A DNA stretch of 64,000 bases, from contig NZ_CP042331.1 in assembly GCF_008253865.1 (NCBI RefSeq), positions 4,064,001 through 4,128,000 of the forward strand, written 5' to 3'. The position numbers were made by a program, and so were the translations under genes. How positions within the stretch are numbered: the stretch's first letter is position 1; each line of letters opens with the position of its first letter. Under the pieces are notes generated by a model. That model had not been told where the DNA came from, did not search any database, and worked only from the letters and a program-made list of their open reading frames with translations. Below are positions 43,939 through 53,443 of the stretch, in pieces. The DNA is from Bosea sp. F3-2 (GTDB lineage Bacteria > Pseudomonadota > Alphaproteobacteria > Rhizobiales > Beijerinckiaceae).

Positions 43939-45528
43939 TCAGCGCTTCAGCTTGATGTCGAGCCCCTTGTAGAGGCCGGCACCGTAGATGCCGTGGGCAC
44001 GCGCGCCCTCGACACGGTCGCCCGCCACCACCCAGAGCGGCTGCGAGGCCAGCGGCACCCAGACATTCGCTTCCGTCAGCTGGTTCTGGACCGCGCCGAT
44101 CGCCTGCTTGCGCTTGTCGGCATCGACGGCGGTCGCCGCCGATTTGAGCAGCTCGTCCGTCTTCGGGTCCTTCCAGTTCATCCGGTTCGGCGTCGGCACC
44201 TGCCGACTGGCGAAGTAGAGGTTCAGCGCCTCGGTGGCCGTCACATAGGGGTAGGACATGTAGAAGGCGTCGAACTCCTGCGTCGCGAGCTTGCCCCAGG
44301 CGACAGTCGCGTCCCAGAGCTGGATCTTGAGGTCGATGCCGACCTTGCGCAGGTCAGCCTGCATCGCCTCGGAGATGCGCGGATTCACGTCGTTGCGAAT
44401 GCCGTAGACGGTGAAGGTCGCCTTCTGGCCGTCCTTCTCGCGGATGCCGTCGGCGCCCGGTTTCCAGCCGGCCTCTTCCAGCAGCTTGATGGCGCCGGCA
44501 GGGTTGTGCTTCGGCATCTTGCCGGCCGAGTCCTTGTCGTAGTCGAGCACGGCCGGGTTGAGCAGCGAAGGCAGCGCGGTGCCCTTGCCGAAGAAGATCG
44601 CCTTGGCGATGGCCTGCTTGTCGGTGGCCATGTTGACTGCTTCGCGGATCGCCGCATCCTTCGAGACGGGCTTGTCGACCTTGAAGCCCATGAAGATGTC
44701 GTAAATGTAGTTTTCCTGGCGCTGCACCGTCATGCCCGGGATGCGCTGCATCGTGTCGAGCGCGATATAGGGCATGTAGTAGGTCACGTCGGCCTGCTTG
44801 GCCTGGATCGCGGCCATCAGTGTGTTCGACTCGGGGATGACCTTCCAGACGATCTCGTCGATCTGCGGCTTCGGATCCTTGTAGATCGGCGAGCCCCAGC
44901 TGTAGTGCGGGTTCTTCTTGAGGACGAGTTCCTGGCGCGGCGTCCATTTCGACCAGCAATAGGGGCCGGTGCCGTTGAAGCCCTGCACGCCGAAATTCTG
45001 GCCGAGCTTCTCGACCGTGTTCTTATCGACGACCGAGGCGAAGGACAGCGCCATCTGGAACAGCAGGTCGCTGTAGGGCTCCTTGAGCTCGTAGATCAGC
45101 GTGGAATCGCCGGCGGCGCGGATGTCCTTGACCGGGCCGGCACGGAACGAGACCGGCGATTTGTTGGCCGGGTCGGTCCAGCGCTTCAGCGAATAGACGA
45201 CATCGTCGATCGTCATCGGCCGGCCGTCGCAGAACTTGACGTCGTTGCGCAGCTTGAAGGTGTAGGTCATGCCGTCCGGCGAGACGGTCCAGCTCTCGGC
45301 GAGGCCGGGCTTGATCGTCTTCATGTCGAAATCGACCGTCACCAGCGTATCCGCCAGCATGTAGAGCACCTCAGCGGCGGCCGTGGCGGTGGTGCGGATC
45401 GGGTCGTAATTGTCGGCGTCGATCACGCGCAGGATCGAGAGCGGCGCCTTCTGCTGCGCGACGGCCGGCACCGCGGCGAAGGTTGCGGCAGCAGCGCCCG
45501 CCAGAAGCAGGGTGGAGAGTTTGGTCAT
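43939..45528 (-). CDS. ABC transporter substrate-binding protein, peptide/nickel (SBP_bac_5) type
   Basis: 529 residues. Signal peptide of about 24 residues (LLLAGAAAATFAAVPAVAQQ). The mature protein has the DppA/OppA-type pattern: LAESWTVSPDGMTYTFKLR near residue 75-95, VVYSLKRWTDP, and the family C-terminal end. It binds a peptide, opine or amide-type solute in the periplasm. It follows the DppC-like permease by 42 nt. It is the last gene before the terminator. Confidence 0.92.
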   Translation of the reverse strand: MTKLSTLLLAGAAAATFAAVPAVAQQKAPLSILRVIDADNYDPIRTTATAAAEVLYMLADTLVTVDFDMKTIKPGLAESWTVSPDGMTYTFKLRNDVKFCDGRPMTIDDVVYSLKRWTDPANKSPVSFRAGPVKDIRAAGDSTLIYELKEPYSDLLFQMALSFASVVDKNTVEKLGQNFGVQGFNGTGPYCWSKWTPRQELVLKKNPHYSWGSPIYKDPKPQIDEIVWKVIPESNTLMAAIQAKQADVTYYMPYIALDTMQRIPGMTVQRQENYIYDIFMGFKVDKPVSKDAAIREAVNMATDKQAIAKAIFFGKGTALPSLLNPAVLDYDKDSAGKMPKHNPAGAIKLLEEAGWKPGADGIREKDGQKATFTVYGIRNDVNPRISEAMQADLRKVGIDLKIQLWDATVAWGKLATQEFDAFYMSYPYVTATEALNLYFASRQVPTPNRMNWKDPKTDELLKSAATAVDADKRKQAIGAVQNQLTEANVWVPLASQPLWVVAGDRVEGARAHGIYGAGLYKGLDIKLKR

Positions 45529-45570
45529 CGAGCTGGTCCCCTTTTGACGTTTATTGGCTGGTATCGGCTG

Positions 45571-46482
45571 CTACTTCCGCAGCTTGGGATCGAGTGCGTC
45601 GCGCAGCGCATCGCCGAGGACGTTGAAGGCGAGCACCACCGCGAAGATCACGAGGCTCGGCAAAACCGAGACATGCGGCGCGAAGAACAGGAAGTTGCGG
45701 CCGTCGGCGGCCATGGCGCCGAGCTCGGCGGTCGGCGGCTGGGCGCCGAGGCCGAGGAAGGAGAGCGCCGCGCCGAGCAGGATAACCTGGCCGAAGCGCA
45801 AGGTGATGAAGACGAACATCGCCGAGAGGCAGTTCGGCAGGACGTAGCGCAGGATGATGCGCAGATCGGTCAGGCCGAGCGAGCGGGCCGCCTCGATATA
45901 GCCCTGCTGCAGCACCACCAGCGCCGAACCGCGCACGACGCGCGCCATCAGCGGCACGGTCGCGATCGAGAGCGCGATGATGACCGCCGTCAGCCCGGGA
46001 CCGAAGATCGCCGCGATGGCAAGGCCGAACAGGATGGCCGGGAAGGAAAGCAGCACATCCATGAACCGCATCAGAATGCCCGAGAGCTTCGGGTAATAGG
46101 CCGCCGCGAAGCCGATAATGCCACCGATCAGGCAACCGAAGATGACCGAGGCGCTGCCCATCAGCAGCGTCGTCCGGAGGCCGAAGAGCAGGCGGGTGAT
46201 CATGTCGCGACCTTGGCCGTCGGTACCGAGCAGCCCAGCCTCGCCCGGTGCCTTCAGAGTGTTGGCGAGATCGTTGCCGTAGGGGTCGGTCGGAGCGAGC
46301 CAGGGCGCGAACACCGCCCCGAGGACGGCGAGAACGACCAGGGCGAGCGCAATGCAGGCGCCGACATCGGACAGGAGCATCCTGAGCACCGTCTTCCGGC
46401 GGACGGGGGCGGCAGCGGCCACGCTCACGGCGGCTTCCACCGCGGCGGTGCCGGGCTGGAACGGATTGGCGGCGGTACTCAT
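45571..46482 (-). CDS. ABC transporter permease, DppC type
   Basis: 303 residues, about six membrane segments. N-terminal OppC_N-like region, then the BPD_transp_1 domain with the EAA-like loop EAARSLGLTDLRIILRYVLPN. Its ATG shares a base with the stop of the DppB-like gene. It forms the second half of the permease. Confidence 0.93.
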   Translation of the reverse strand: MSTAANPFQPGTAAVEAAVSVAAAAPVRRKTVLRMLLSDVGACIALALVVLAVLGAVFAPWLAPTDPYGNDLANTLKAPGEAGLLGTDGQGRDMITRLLFGLRTTLLMGSASVIFGCLIGGIIGFAAAYYPKLSGILMRFMDVLLSFPAILFGLAIAAIFGPGLTAVIIALSIATVPLMARVVRGSALVVLQQGYIEAARSLGLTDLRIILRYVLPNCLSAMFVFITLRFGQVILLGAALSFLGLGAQPPTAELGAMAADGRNFLFFAPHVSVLPSLVIFAVVLAFNVLGDALRDALDPKLRK

Positions 46483-47423
46483 CAGGCGCCCCTCACGCGT
46501 GGGTCGAGCACGGCGTAGAGGACGTCCACCGCGAGATTGACCAGGATGAAGCCGAGCGACAGCACGATGATCGTGCCCTGCGCCATCGGTAGGTCGCTCG
46601 ACAGGATGGCGCCGACGGCGAGCCGGCCAATGCCCGGCCAGCTGAACACGGTCTCGGTCACCACCGCGCCGCCGAGCAGGAAGCCGATCTGCAGGCCGAT
46701 CAGCGTGACGACCGGCACGAGGGCGTTGCGCAGCGTGTGCCTGATCACCACGACGCCCTCAGCCAGCCCCTTGGCGCGGGCCGTGCGGACATGGTCCGCG
46801 CCGAGCTCGTCGAGCACCGAGGTCCGGGTCATGCGGGCGACCGGACCGACGAAGACGCCACCCAGCGTGAGCGCCGGCAGGATGACGCCCTGAATGCCCT
46901 CCCAGGTCCAAAGCGGACCGGTGCGGCCGGTAAAGGGCAGGATCGGGTATTTGAAGCCGAAGAGCCAGATCAGCCCGAGGCCGAGGAAGAAGACCGGCAG
47001 CGAAACGCCGGCGACCGAGACCGCCATGATCGCGCGGTCAATGAGCGAGCCGCGAAAATAGGCGCCGAGCGTGCCGAGCAGCATGCCGAGCGGGATCGCC
47101 CAGATCAGCGAGGCGAGCATCAGCTCCAACGTCGGGCCGATGGTGTTGCCGAGCTCCTGCACGACCGGGACGTTGTTGATGATCGAGACGCCGAGATCGC
47201 CCTGCGCCAAGCGCCCGATATAGATCCCGAACTGCTTCCACAGCGGCTGGTCCAGCCCCAGCTCCTGGCGGATGGCCTGGACGACGTCCTGGGTCGCGGT
47301 CGGGCCGGCGCGGACCTGCGCCGGATCGGTCGGCACCACCTGCATCAGCAGGAAGCCGATCAGCAGCACGCCGAGCAGGACCGGCAGGACCAGCAGCAGC
47401 CTTTGCAGCGTATGTCGCAACAT
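46482..47423 (-). CDS. ABC transporter permease, DppB type
   Basis: 313 residues, about six membrane segments. The N-terminal LVLPVLLGVLLIGFLLMQVVPTDPAQ is the standard DppB opening, and the EAA loop is RTARAKGLAEGVVVIRHTLRNA. It precedes the DppC gene with a 1-nt overlap and follows the first amidohydrolase gene by 15 nt. No ATPase genes (DppD/DppF) lie in the operon. Confidence 0.93.
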   Translation of the reverse strand: MLRHTLQRLLLVLPVLLGVLLIGFLLMQVVPTDPAQVRAGPTATQDVVQAIRQELGLDQPLWKQFGIYIGRLAQGDLGVSIINNVPVVQELGNTIGPTLELMLASLIWAIPLGMLLGTLGAYFRGSLIDRAIMAVSVAGVSLPVFFLGLGLIWLFGFKYPILPFTGRTGPLWTWEGIQGVILPALTLGGVFVGPVARMTRTSVLDELGADHVRTARAKGLAEGVVVIRHTLRNALVPVVTLIGLQIGFLLGGAVVTETVFSWPGIGRLAVGAILSSDLPMAQGTIIVLSLGFILVNLAVDVLYAVLDPRVRGA

Positions 47424-47438
47424 GAAGAGGTTCCCGGC

Positions 47439-49085
47439 CTATTGCGCAGCGGCCGCGAGCTGGCCGTGCCGGTCGAAGACGATTTCGCCGCCGAGCAGGG
47501 TCAGGTCGCAGCGCACCTCGTTCTCGACCGCCTCGACCGGAACCGCGAAGATGTCGTGCGAGAGCACGGCGATATCGGCGAGCTGGCCCGGCACGAGACG
47601 GCCGAGCTTGTCCTCGGCGAACTGGGTGTAGGCGCCGAGCAGCGTATAGGCGTGGACCGCCTCTTCCATGCTCAATCGCTCGGCGCCGCCGATTACGGTG
47701 TGGCGCTTGGTCTGGCGGGTGACCATGGTGAAGAGGTTCTTGAACGGATCGGTGGCACAGACCGGCGCATCCGAGCTCGCCGCGGCATGGAGCCCCGCGT
47801 CGAGCCATTTGCGCATCGGGTAGGACGCGTCGGCGCGGTCCTGGCCGAGATTGATCACGTAGAGATCGCCGAATTCGTAGATGAAGGCCGGCTGCGGCAC
47901 CGGGTCGATCCCGGCAGCCGCCATGCGCGCGAGCTGACCGTCGGTCAGGAAGCCGCAATGCTCGATGCGGTGACGGCGCCCGCGGATCGGGCGCTCGGCG
48001 CTGTCGGCCTTCTCGATGCCGGAAAGCACCTGCTCGATCGCAGCATCGCCGATGGCGTGGATGGCGAGCTGGTAGCCGAGCTTGTGATAATGCGCGAGAT
48101 AGCCATGCATCTCGGCGTCGGAATAGATGAAGATGCCGCGGTTATCGGGGTCTCCGACCAGATAGGGCTCGCTCATCGCCGCCGTCAGGCCGCCGGCGCT
48201 GCCGTCTCCGAACACCTTCATCGCGCCATAGCGCAGCAGGCCGGTCTCGCGGCCGAAGCGATAGCCGGCGGCATGCGCCTCGTCGCCGATGCCGTCGGCA
48301 TTGCCGTAGATGCAGACCCAGGTCCGGACCGGCAGCGTGCCGGCGCGCGCCACCTCCTCATAGGCCTCGATCTCAGCCATCCCGGCGAGCATGCCGACGC
48401 CGGCATCCATCACGCTGGTGAAGCCCTGCGACAGCATGTAGTGCCCGGCTTTCTCGATCGCCGCCTTCAGCTCGACGACGCTCGGCTGCGGCATCGCCTC
48501 GACGATCAGCCGCATGGCGCTCTCCGCCAACAGGCCGGTCAGCTTGTTGTCGCGCCGCTCGATCAGGCCGCCGGCCGGACTCGGCGTGTTGTGGCCGATG
48601 CCGGCCGCGGCCATGGCCCGGCTGTTGACGACGCCGACATGGCCACAGGTGCGCTTGATATAGACGGGATTGTCCGGCGCGACGCGATCCAGCTCCTCGG
48701 CCGTCGGATGACGTCCTTCAGCGAGCTCATTGTGGTCATAACCACGGCCGATCACCCACTCGCCGGGCTTCTTGCCCCTGGCGGCGGCGGCAACGCGGCG
48801 CAGAATCTCGTCGATGCTGTTGACGCCCTCCTCCGGGCGCAGATTGACTTCGCTCATGGCGAGGCCTAGCGGCAGCAGATGCATATGCGCATCGTTGAGA
48901 CCGGGAATGGCGACACGGCCAACGAGATCGACGACCTTCGTGCCCGGCCCCTGCAGCGCGGCGATCTCCGCCGCCGGCCCGGCCGCCAGCACTTTGCCGC
49001 CAGCGATCGCCAGGGCCTCCGCGAAGCCTTCCGCCAAGCCGCAGAAGATACGGCCATTCAACAAAACGGTTTCGGCTTGCGTCAT
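47439..49085 (-). CDS. Amidohydrolase, YtcJ-like
   Basis: 548 residues, family length. Metal-dependent amidohydrolase of the YtcJ type: NDAHMHLLPLGL (HxH metal site), a long insertion with SFGDGSAGGLTAAM-like residues, IHAIGDAAIE, and SSDAPVCATDPFKN near the end. It probably cleaves an amide or imide. It is the first gene of the operon with the peptide-type transporter, so a substrate carried in by that transporter is likely. It is divergent from the XRE-cupin gene. Confidence 0.9.
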   Translation of the reverse strand: MTQAETVLLNGRIFCGLAEGFAEALAIAGGKVLAAGPAAEIAALQGPGTKVVDLVGRVAIPGLNDAHMHLLPLGLAMSEVNLRPEEGVNSIDEILRRVAAAARGKKPGEWVIGRGYDHNELAEGRHPTAEELDRVAPDNPVYIKRTCGHVGVVNSRAMAAAGIGHNTPSPAGGLIERRDNKLTGLLAESAMRLIVEAMPQPSVVELKAAIEKAGHYMLSQGFTSVMDAGVGMLAGMAEIEAYEEVARAGTLPVRTWVCIYGNADGIGDEAHAAGYRFGRETGLLRYGAMKVFGDGSAGGLTAAMSEPYLVGDPDNRGIFIYSDAEMHGYLAHYHKLGYQLAIHAIGDAAIEQVLSGIEKADSAERPIRGRRHRIEHCGFLTDGQLARMAAAGIDPVPQPAFIYEFGDLYVINLGQDRADASYPMRKWLDAGLHAAASSDAPVCATDPFKNLFTMVTRQTKRHTVIGGAERLSMEEAVHAYTLLGAYTQFAEDKLGRLVPGQLADIAVLSHDIFAVPVEAVENEVRCDLTLLGGEIVFDRHGQLAAAAQ

Positions 49086-49409
49086 CGCCCCTGCTTACCC
49101 TGTTTTCTCTGTTGAATTCTCGCCGCAGGCATTGGCAAAAGGATAGTATTCGGCAAGCATCGACCGTCGCGCGAAAGCGAGACATCGCTTCCACGCAGCC
49201 CTATCGGACAGGATTGGGATTTTAGTCTGGACGGTACGTTCTGATCGCGAAAACTATTCCACTCCGCCGGTTCCCCATGACACTATTTTCTTATTGGCTT
49301 TCTGGCAGCATTGCTCAGAATATTGAGCATGGCAAGGGCCGTCGAGCAGGCGCGCCCTGCATGACGCGCAGAAAAGACAAGGCGCGCGAAATTGGGAGGC
49401 AGGGCAGAG
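49086..49409. promoter_or_regulatory. Divergent control region of the amidohydrolase operon, with operator-like dyad
   Basis: 324 nt without a gene, AT-richer than its surroundings. It contains GCTCA-GAATAT-TGAGC (49313-49328), an inverted repeat that could bind the XRE-cupin regulator encoded at 49410. I saw no other signal with confidence. Confidence 0.4.
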
Positions 49410-49988
49410 ATGAGCTTTGATGTCGGCGGAAGGCTGAAGGAAATCCGGCTTGCGGCCGGGCTTTCCCAGCGCGAGCTCGCCGCCCGCTCAGGCGTGACGC
49501 ATAGCCTGATCTCGCTGATCGAGCAGAACCGGAACAGCCCGTCGGTCGCCTCGCTGCGCAAGATCCTCGACGGCATCCCGATGAGCATGGTGAATTTTTT
49601 TGACGAGGCGCGAACCCCGAAGGACAAGGTCTTCTTCGAGGCGCCGGACCTGCTCGACCTCACCTCGCGTCTGCACCAGGTCAATGGCGGCGAAAGCCGG
49701 GGGCAGATGTCCTTCCGCCAGGTCGGGGATGCGCAGGCGCACAACCTGCAGATCCTGCACGAATCCTACGAGCCCGGCGCCGATACCGGAATCGCCATGC
49801 TGAAGCACGATTCGCATGAAGGCGGGGTGGTGCTGTCGGGCGAGCTCGAGGTCACCGTCGGCGACCAGATCAAGGTGCTGGCACCGGGCGACGCCTATCT
49901 CTTCGACAGCCGCGTTCCGCATCGCTTCCGTAACATCGGCACGGAGCGCTGCATCGTCGTCAGCGCCTGCACGCCGCCCTATCTCTAG
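49410..49988 (+). CDS. XRE-family transcriptional regulator with C-terminal cupin domain (PuuR-like)
   Basis: 192 residues. XRE helix-turn-helix at about residues 5-62 (RLKEIRLAAGLSQRELAARSG, THSLISLIEQNRNSPS). The C-terminal cupin (about 105-190) ends in LFDSRVPHRFRNIGTERC. It has GGAGGCAGGG upstream. It is divergent from the amidohydrolase/peptide-transporter operon and probably its ligand-responsive regulator. It is a paralogue of the regulator at 3547, sharing the motif FDSR-PHRFRN and the end S-A-x-TPP. Confidence 0.92.
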   Translation: MSFDVGGRLKEIRLAAGLSQRELAARSGVTHSLISLIEQNRNSPSVASLRKILDGIPMSMVNFFDEARTPKDKVFFEAPDLLDLTSRLHQVNGGESRGQMSFRQVGDAQAHNLQILHESYEPGADTGIAMLKHDSHEGGVVLSGELEVTVGDQIKVLAPGDAYLFDSRVPHRFRNIGTERCIVVSACTPPYL

Positions 49989-50012
49989 GCGGCGATTTCG
50001 CCCCGCGGCGCT

Positions 50013-50798
50013 TCAGCCTTCGCGGACGGCGACGACGAACAGGCGTGGGAAGCGCAGCAGCACCTTGCCGTCGTTCTCGACCGGATAGGCCGGCGCGATG
50101 CGCTCGAGATAGCGCGCGATAAACGTCGCCTGCTCCTCGGCCGTCAGCCGGTCGAGATAGGGCTTGAGCCCCGTGCTCTTGAACCATTCGGCGATGGCCT
50201 CGACGCCGGCAAGGGCGTGGACGTAGGTCGTCTGCCAAATGTCGACCCGGCAGCCGGCAGCCATCAGCCAGCGGCGATAATCACCGAAAGAACCGATCGC
50301 GGACCGCTTCGCCTTGGCGGTGGCAAGCCGCTCCGCCCAGGGACCTTCCGCGGCGACCTCGCGCATCGCGACATGCGAGGGCTCGGAGAGATTGTTCGGC
50401 ATCTGCACGGCGAAGCAGCCGCCCGGCTTGAGCGAGCGCGCCAGCCGCGGAAACAGGCCTTCATGGTCGGGCAGCCATTGCAGCACGGCGTTGGCGAAGA
50501 TCAGGTCGTAACCGGCGGCATCGGACCAATTCGCGACATCCCCCAGGACGAAGGAGAGATCCGGCAGGCGCTTGCCTGCCTTTTCCAGCATGTCCGGCGA
50601 GGAATCGAGCCCCTCGGTCACGGCATTTGGAAACCGCTGCGCGACCAGTTCGGTGCTGTTGCCGGGGCCGCAGCCGAGATCGATGCAGCGCTTGGGATCA
50701 GCGAGCGGGACGCGGGCGAGGAGGTCGATCGACGGGCGTGTGCGCTCGTCCTCGAAGCGCAGATACTGCGCGGCATCCCAGTCGGGCTTGGCGGTCAT
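50013..50798 (-). CDS. tam: Trans-aconitate 2-methyltransferase-like protein
   Basis: 261 residues. Class I SAM methyltransferase with the Tam pattern: WDAAQYLRFEDERTRPSIDLLARVPL, IDLGCGPGNSTELV, DSSPDMLEKA, FANAVLQWLPDH, and QMPNNLSEPSH. Tam methylates trans-aconitate, an inhibitor formed from cis-aconitate. The ATG at 50798 lies 4 nt inside the preceding methyltransferase gene. It is the last gene of a metal-chelate ABC operon, which is unusual for Tam. Confidence 0.88.
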   Translation of the reverse strand: MTAKPDWDAAQYLRFEDERTRPSIDLLARVPLADPKRCIDLGCGPGNSTELVAQRFPNAVTEGLDSSPDMLEKAGKRLPDLSFVLGDVANWSDAAGYDLIFANAVLQWLPDHEGLFPRLARSLKPGGCFAVQMPNNLSEPSHVAMREVAAEGPWAERLATAKAKRSAIGSFGDYRRWLMAAGCRVDIWQTTYVHALAGVEAIAEWFKSTGLKPYLDRLTAEEQATFIARYLERIAPAYPVENDGKVLLRFPRLFVVAVREG

Positions 50799-51574
50799 GC
50801 CGAGGGCTTCCGGGCGAGCAGGGCGAAACGGGTCGAGGAAGCCAGCCGGATCGCATCGTGCAGCGGGGCGGCTCGCTGCTGCTCGCGAACGACCTGGATA
50901 TAGTCGGCCGGGACGATGTCGACGAAGCCCGCCGTTTTCAGCATGTCTTCGAGGTGCTGCCGGCTGAGGCCGTCCTTGAAGTAGAAACGCTTGGTGATCG
51001 AGGCATGGGTGTCCGCGTCGATCTGATGGACAGGCGCGCCGCGCCTGTCGCGCAGCCAGTTGCCGAAGCGATTGACCAAAGCCTGCCAGCGGCTGCGATT
51101 GACCCAGTCGCCGTCGATGACGAGCAGGCGGCCGCCGGGGCGCAGCACGCGGAACCATTCACTGAGAGCCGCTTCCGGATCGGTCAGTGTCCAGACGAGA
51201 TGGCGGGTGATCGCCGCGTCGTAGCTTGCATCATCGTCGAGCAGATGCTCGGCATCGCCGAGCCGGAAGCGCGCCGCCTTGCCGTGCTTGGCGCGGGCGC
51301 GCTCCAGCATCGCCTCGGAGAAATCGAGCGCTGTGACGCGGTGGTTCAGCGAGAGCAGCGCGCGGGTGATTTCGCCCGTCCCGCAGGCGAGGTCGAGCAC
51401 GTCGAGCGGTGCCGGGCCGAAGGAATCGCGGATCAGGCGCTGGAACGCCTGCAGCTCCCGGTCGGACTTGATCGCGTGGCCGAAGGAGAGATCGAAGCTC
51501 TCGGCCCGCGCCGACCAGTAGGCTCGGATCTCTTCCTTGAGGGTGAAATTGTCGTGCGAGGCGGGCGCGGACAT
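50795..51574 (-). CDS. Class I SAM-dependent methyltransferase of unknown substrate
   Basis: 259 residues. Motifs: VLDLACGTGEITRALLSL (motif I), TALDFSEAMLERA and LRPGGRLLVIDGDW. It resembles UbiE-like methyltransferases but has a long C-terminal part (about 165-255) unlike UbiE. It follows the ABC ATPase gene by 3 nt and overlaps tam by 4 nt, so it belongs to the transporter operon. It may modify the imported chelator or a siderophore; this is inference. Confidence 0.85.
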   Translation of the reverse strand: MSAPASHDNFTLKEEIRAYWSARAESFDLSFGHAIKSDRELQAFQRLIRDSFGPAPLDVLDLACGTGEITRALLSLNHRVTALDFSEAMLERARAKHGKAARFRLGDAEHLLDDDASYDAAITRHLVWTLTDPEAALSEWFRVLRPGGRLLVIDGDWVNRSRWQALVNRFGNWLRDRRGAPVHQIDADTHASITKRFYFKDGLSRQHLEDMLKTAGFVDIVPADYIQVVREQQRAAPLHDAIRLASSTRFALLARKPSA

Positions 51575-51577
51575 GAC

Positions 51578-52363
51578 TCAATGGACCTGGATATAGGGCT
51601 CGACCAGAAGCGTGCCGCGGGCCGAATGCTCCAGATGCACACCCACGGCATATGTCTCGGAAACCGCCGGATGCGCAAGCACCTCGACCGGTGCGCCGGC
51701 CTGGGCGATGCGCCCGCCATTCATGACCAGAACACGGTCGGCAAAGCGTGCGGCGAGCGACAGGTCGTGGATGGCCACGACAGTGACGATGCCGCGCCTG
51801 CGGGTCGCCTCGCGAATCGTCGCCATGACGTCGAGCTGACGGCGGACGTCGAGCGCGCTCGTCGGCTCATCGAGCAGCAGCACGTCGGGCTCACGCACCA
51901 GCGCCTGGCCGATCGCTGCAAGCTGGCGTTGGCCCCCGGAGAGCGTGGCGATGTCGCGCGAGGCGAAGGCAGCGAGGCCCAGCTCCGCGATCACCCCCTC
52001 GACGGCGCGCATATCCTCGGAGGAGGCCGCGAGCGCAAAGCCCCGATGCAAGCTCTTGCGGGCGAGCAGAATGATGTCGAAGACCGAGAGCGCGACGCGC
52101 GCCTCGGTGTTCTGTGCCAGATAGAAGACCTTGCGCGCTCGTTCCCGCGCCGGGAGCATCGCCAGGTCGCGATCATCGAGCTTCACCATGCCGGCCTGCG
52201 GGGCAAGCAGGCCGGCCGCGCAGCGGAATAGAGTCGACTTGCCCGAGCCGTTCGGACCGACGAGGGCCGTCAGCTCGCCGCGCGGCAACTCGCCAGTGCC
52301 GAGCCCTTGCAGCACGGGCATCGAGCCATAGCGGAAATCGAGATCGCGGATGAGCAACGCCAC
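51578..52363 (-). CDS. ABC transporter ATP-binding protein, iron-chelate/cobalamin (FecE/BtuD) type
   Basis: 261 residues. Walker A GPNGSGKST (about 38), signature LSGGQRQLAAIGQAL, Walker B VLLLDEPTSALD, H-loop VAIHDLSLAARFADRVL. It is the FecE-type ATPase of a siderophore, heme or B12 importer. The start is a GTG at 52363, 3 nt after the permease stop. The adjacent permease and binding protein confirm the set. Confidence 0.92.
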   Translation of the reverse strand: MALLIRDLDFRYGSMPVLQGLGTGELPRGELTALVGPNGSGKSTLFRCAAGLLAPQAGMVKLDDRDLAMLPARERARKVFYLAQNTEARVALSVFDIILLARKSLHRGFALAASSEDMRAVEGVIAELGLAAFASRDIATLSGGQRQLAAIGQALVREPDVLLLDEPTSALDVRRQLDVMATIREATRRRGIVTVVAIHDLSLAARFADRVLVMNGGRIAQAGAPVEVLAHPAVSETYAVGVHLEHSARGTLLVEPYIQVH

Positions 52364-52366
52364 GGC

Positions 52367-53428
52367 TCAGGCTCCCCTGTTGCGGATCGACATGACCAAG
52401 CTGAAGAAGAAGGGCACGCCGATCAGCGCCGTGATGATGCCGATCGGATAGATCACGCCGGGCGTGATCGCCTTCGAGACGCTGGAGGCGAGCGAGAGCA
52501 GCACCGCGCTCGCGATCGTCGCGACCGGCAGGAAGAAACGCTGGTCCTCGCCGACCAGGAGCCGCGCGATATGCGGCCCGACGAGGCCGATGAAGCCGAT
52601 GCCGCCGACGAAGGAGACCGACACCGCTGCCAGCAGCGAGGTCGCAATCAGGATCTCCAGCCGCAGGCGGTCGACGCGGACGCCGAGGCTCTCAGCCCGC
52701 TCGTCGCCGAGCCGAAGCGCCGTCAGCGCCCAGCCACGCATCAGGAAGAAGGGCAGTGCGAGCGCGATCAGCACCGCGGCAACGCCGACCTTGCCCCAAG
52801 TGGCACGGGCGAGGCTGCCCAGCGTCCAGAATACGATCTGGGTGAGCTGGACCTCGTTCGAGCGATACTGCAGCAGCGCCGTCAGGGCGTTGCAGGTGAA
52901 GAGCAGCGCGATGCCGACGAGGATCATCGTCTCGGCACTGACGCCGCGCAGCTTGGTCATGAAGAACAGCACGAGCGAGGCAGTAAGCGCGAAGACGAAG
53001 GCGTTCGCCGTCACGATGAAGGGCCCGGCGCCAGGCACGACGCTCCAGCCGAAGACGATCGCCACCGAAGCGCCAACCGTCGCCGCGGCCGAGACGCCAA
53101 GCGTGAACGGATCGGCAAGCGGATTGGCGAGGATGGTCTGCATGCCGGCGCCGCTCAGGCCGAGCATGGCGCCGACGGCGAGCGCCATCAGCGCGATCGG
53201 CAGGCGCAGGTCCCAAACGATGACGGACAGGCGCGGGGAAGCCGCCTGCGGCTCGACGAGCGTGCGCAGCACGTCGCCGAGCGGCAGATTGCCCGGCCCG
53301 ATGGAGACATCGAGCGCCACCGCGAAGAGCAACGCCAGCACGCCGAGCAGAACGAGCTTCAGGCGCTTCGCATTGCGCTTGCGATAGTCGGCGGTCGCGA
53401 TCGCCGTCACGGGCAGAACAGCCGTCAT
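52367..53428 (-). CDS. ABC transporter permease, FecCD/BtuC type
   Basis: 353 residues with about nine membrane segments. FecCD landmarks: GLSGAGMQTILANPLADPFTLGVS, FVGGIGFIGLVGPHIARLLVG. I chose the ATG at 53428, preceded by TGAGG; a TTG at 53443 directly after the binding-protein stop is the alternative. It is co-transcribed with the binding protein and ATPase. Confidence 0.92.
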   Translation of the reverse strand: MTAVLPVTAIATADYRKRNAKRLKLVLLGVLALLFAVALDVSIGPGNLPLGDVLRTLVEPQAASPRLSVIVWDLRLPIALMALAVGAMLGLSGAGMQTILANPLADPFTLGVSAAATVGASVAIVFGWSVVPGAGPFIVTANAFVFALTASLVLFFMTKLRGVSAETMILVGIALLFTCNALTALLQYRSNEVQLTQIVFWTLGSLARATWGKVGVAAVLIALALPFFLMRGWALTALRLGDERAESLGVRVDRLRLEILIATSLLAAVSVSFVGGIGFIGLVGPHIARLLVGEDQRFFLPVATIASAVLLSLASSVSKAITPGVIYPIGIITALIGVPFFFSLVMSIRNRGA

Positions 53429-53443
53429 CGCCTCAGGCCGCAA

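Noticed and set aside
43993..46518. An 841-codon open frame on the plus strand
   Set aside because: It lies opposite the peptide-type binding protein and DppC genes, whose families are clear. Its residues are dominated by Arg, Asp, Gly and His with no domain, typical of an antisense shadow in GC-rich DNA.
46737..48869. A 710-codon open frame on the plus strand
   Set aside because: Antisense to DppB and the YtcJ-like gene; no recognisable domain.
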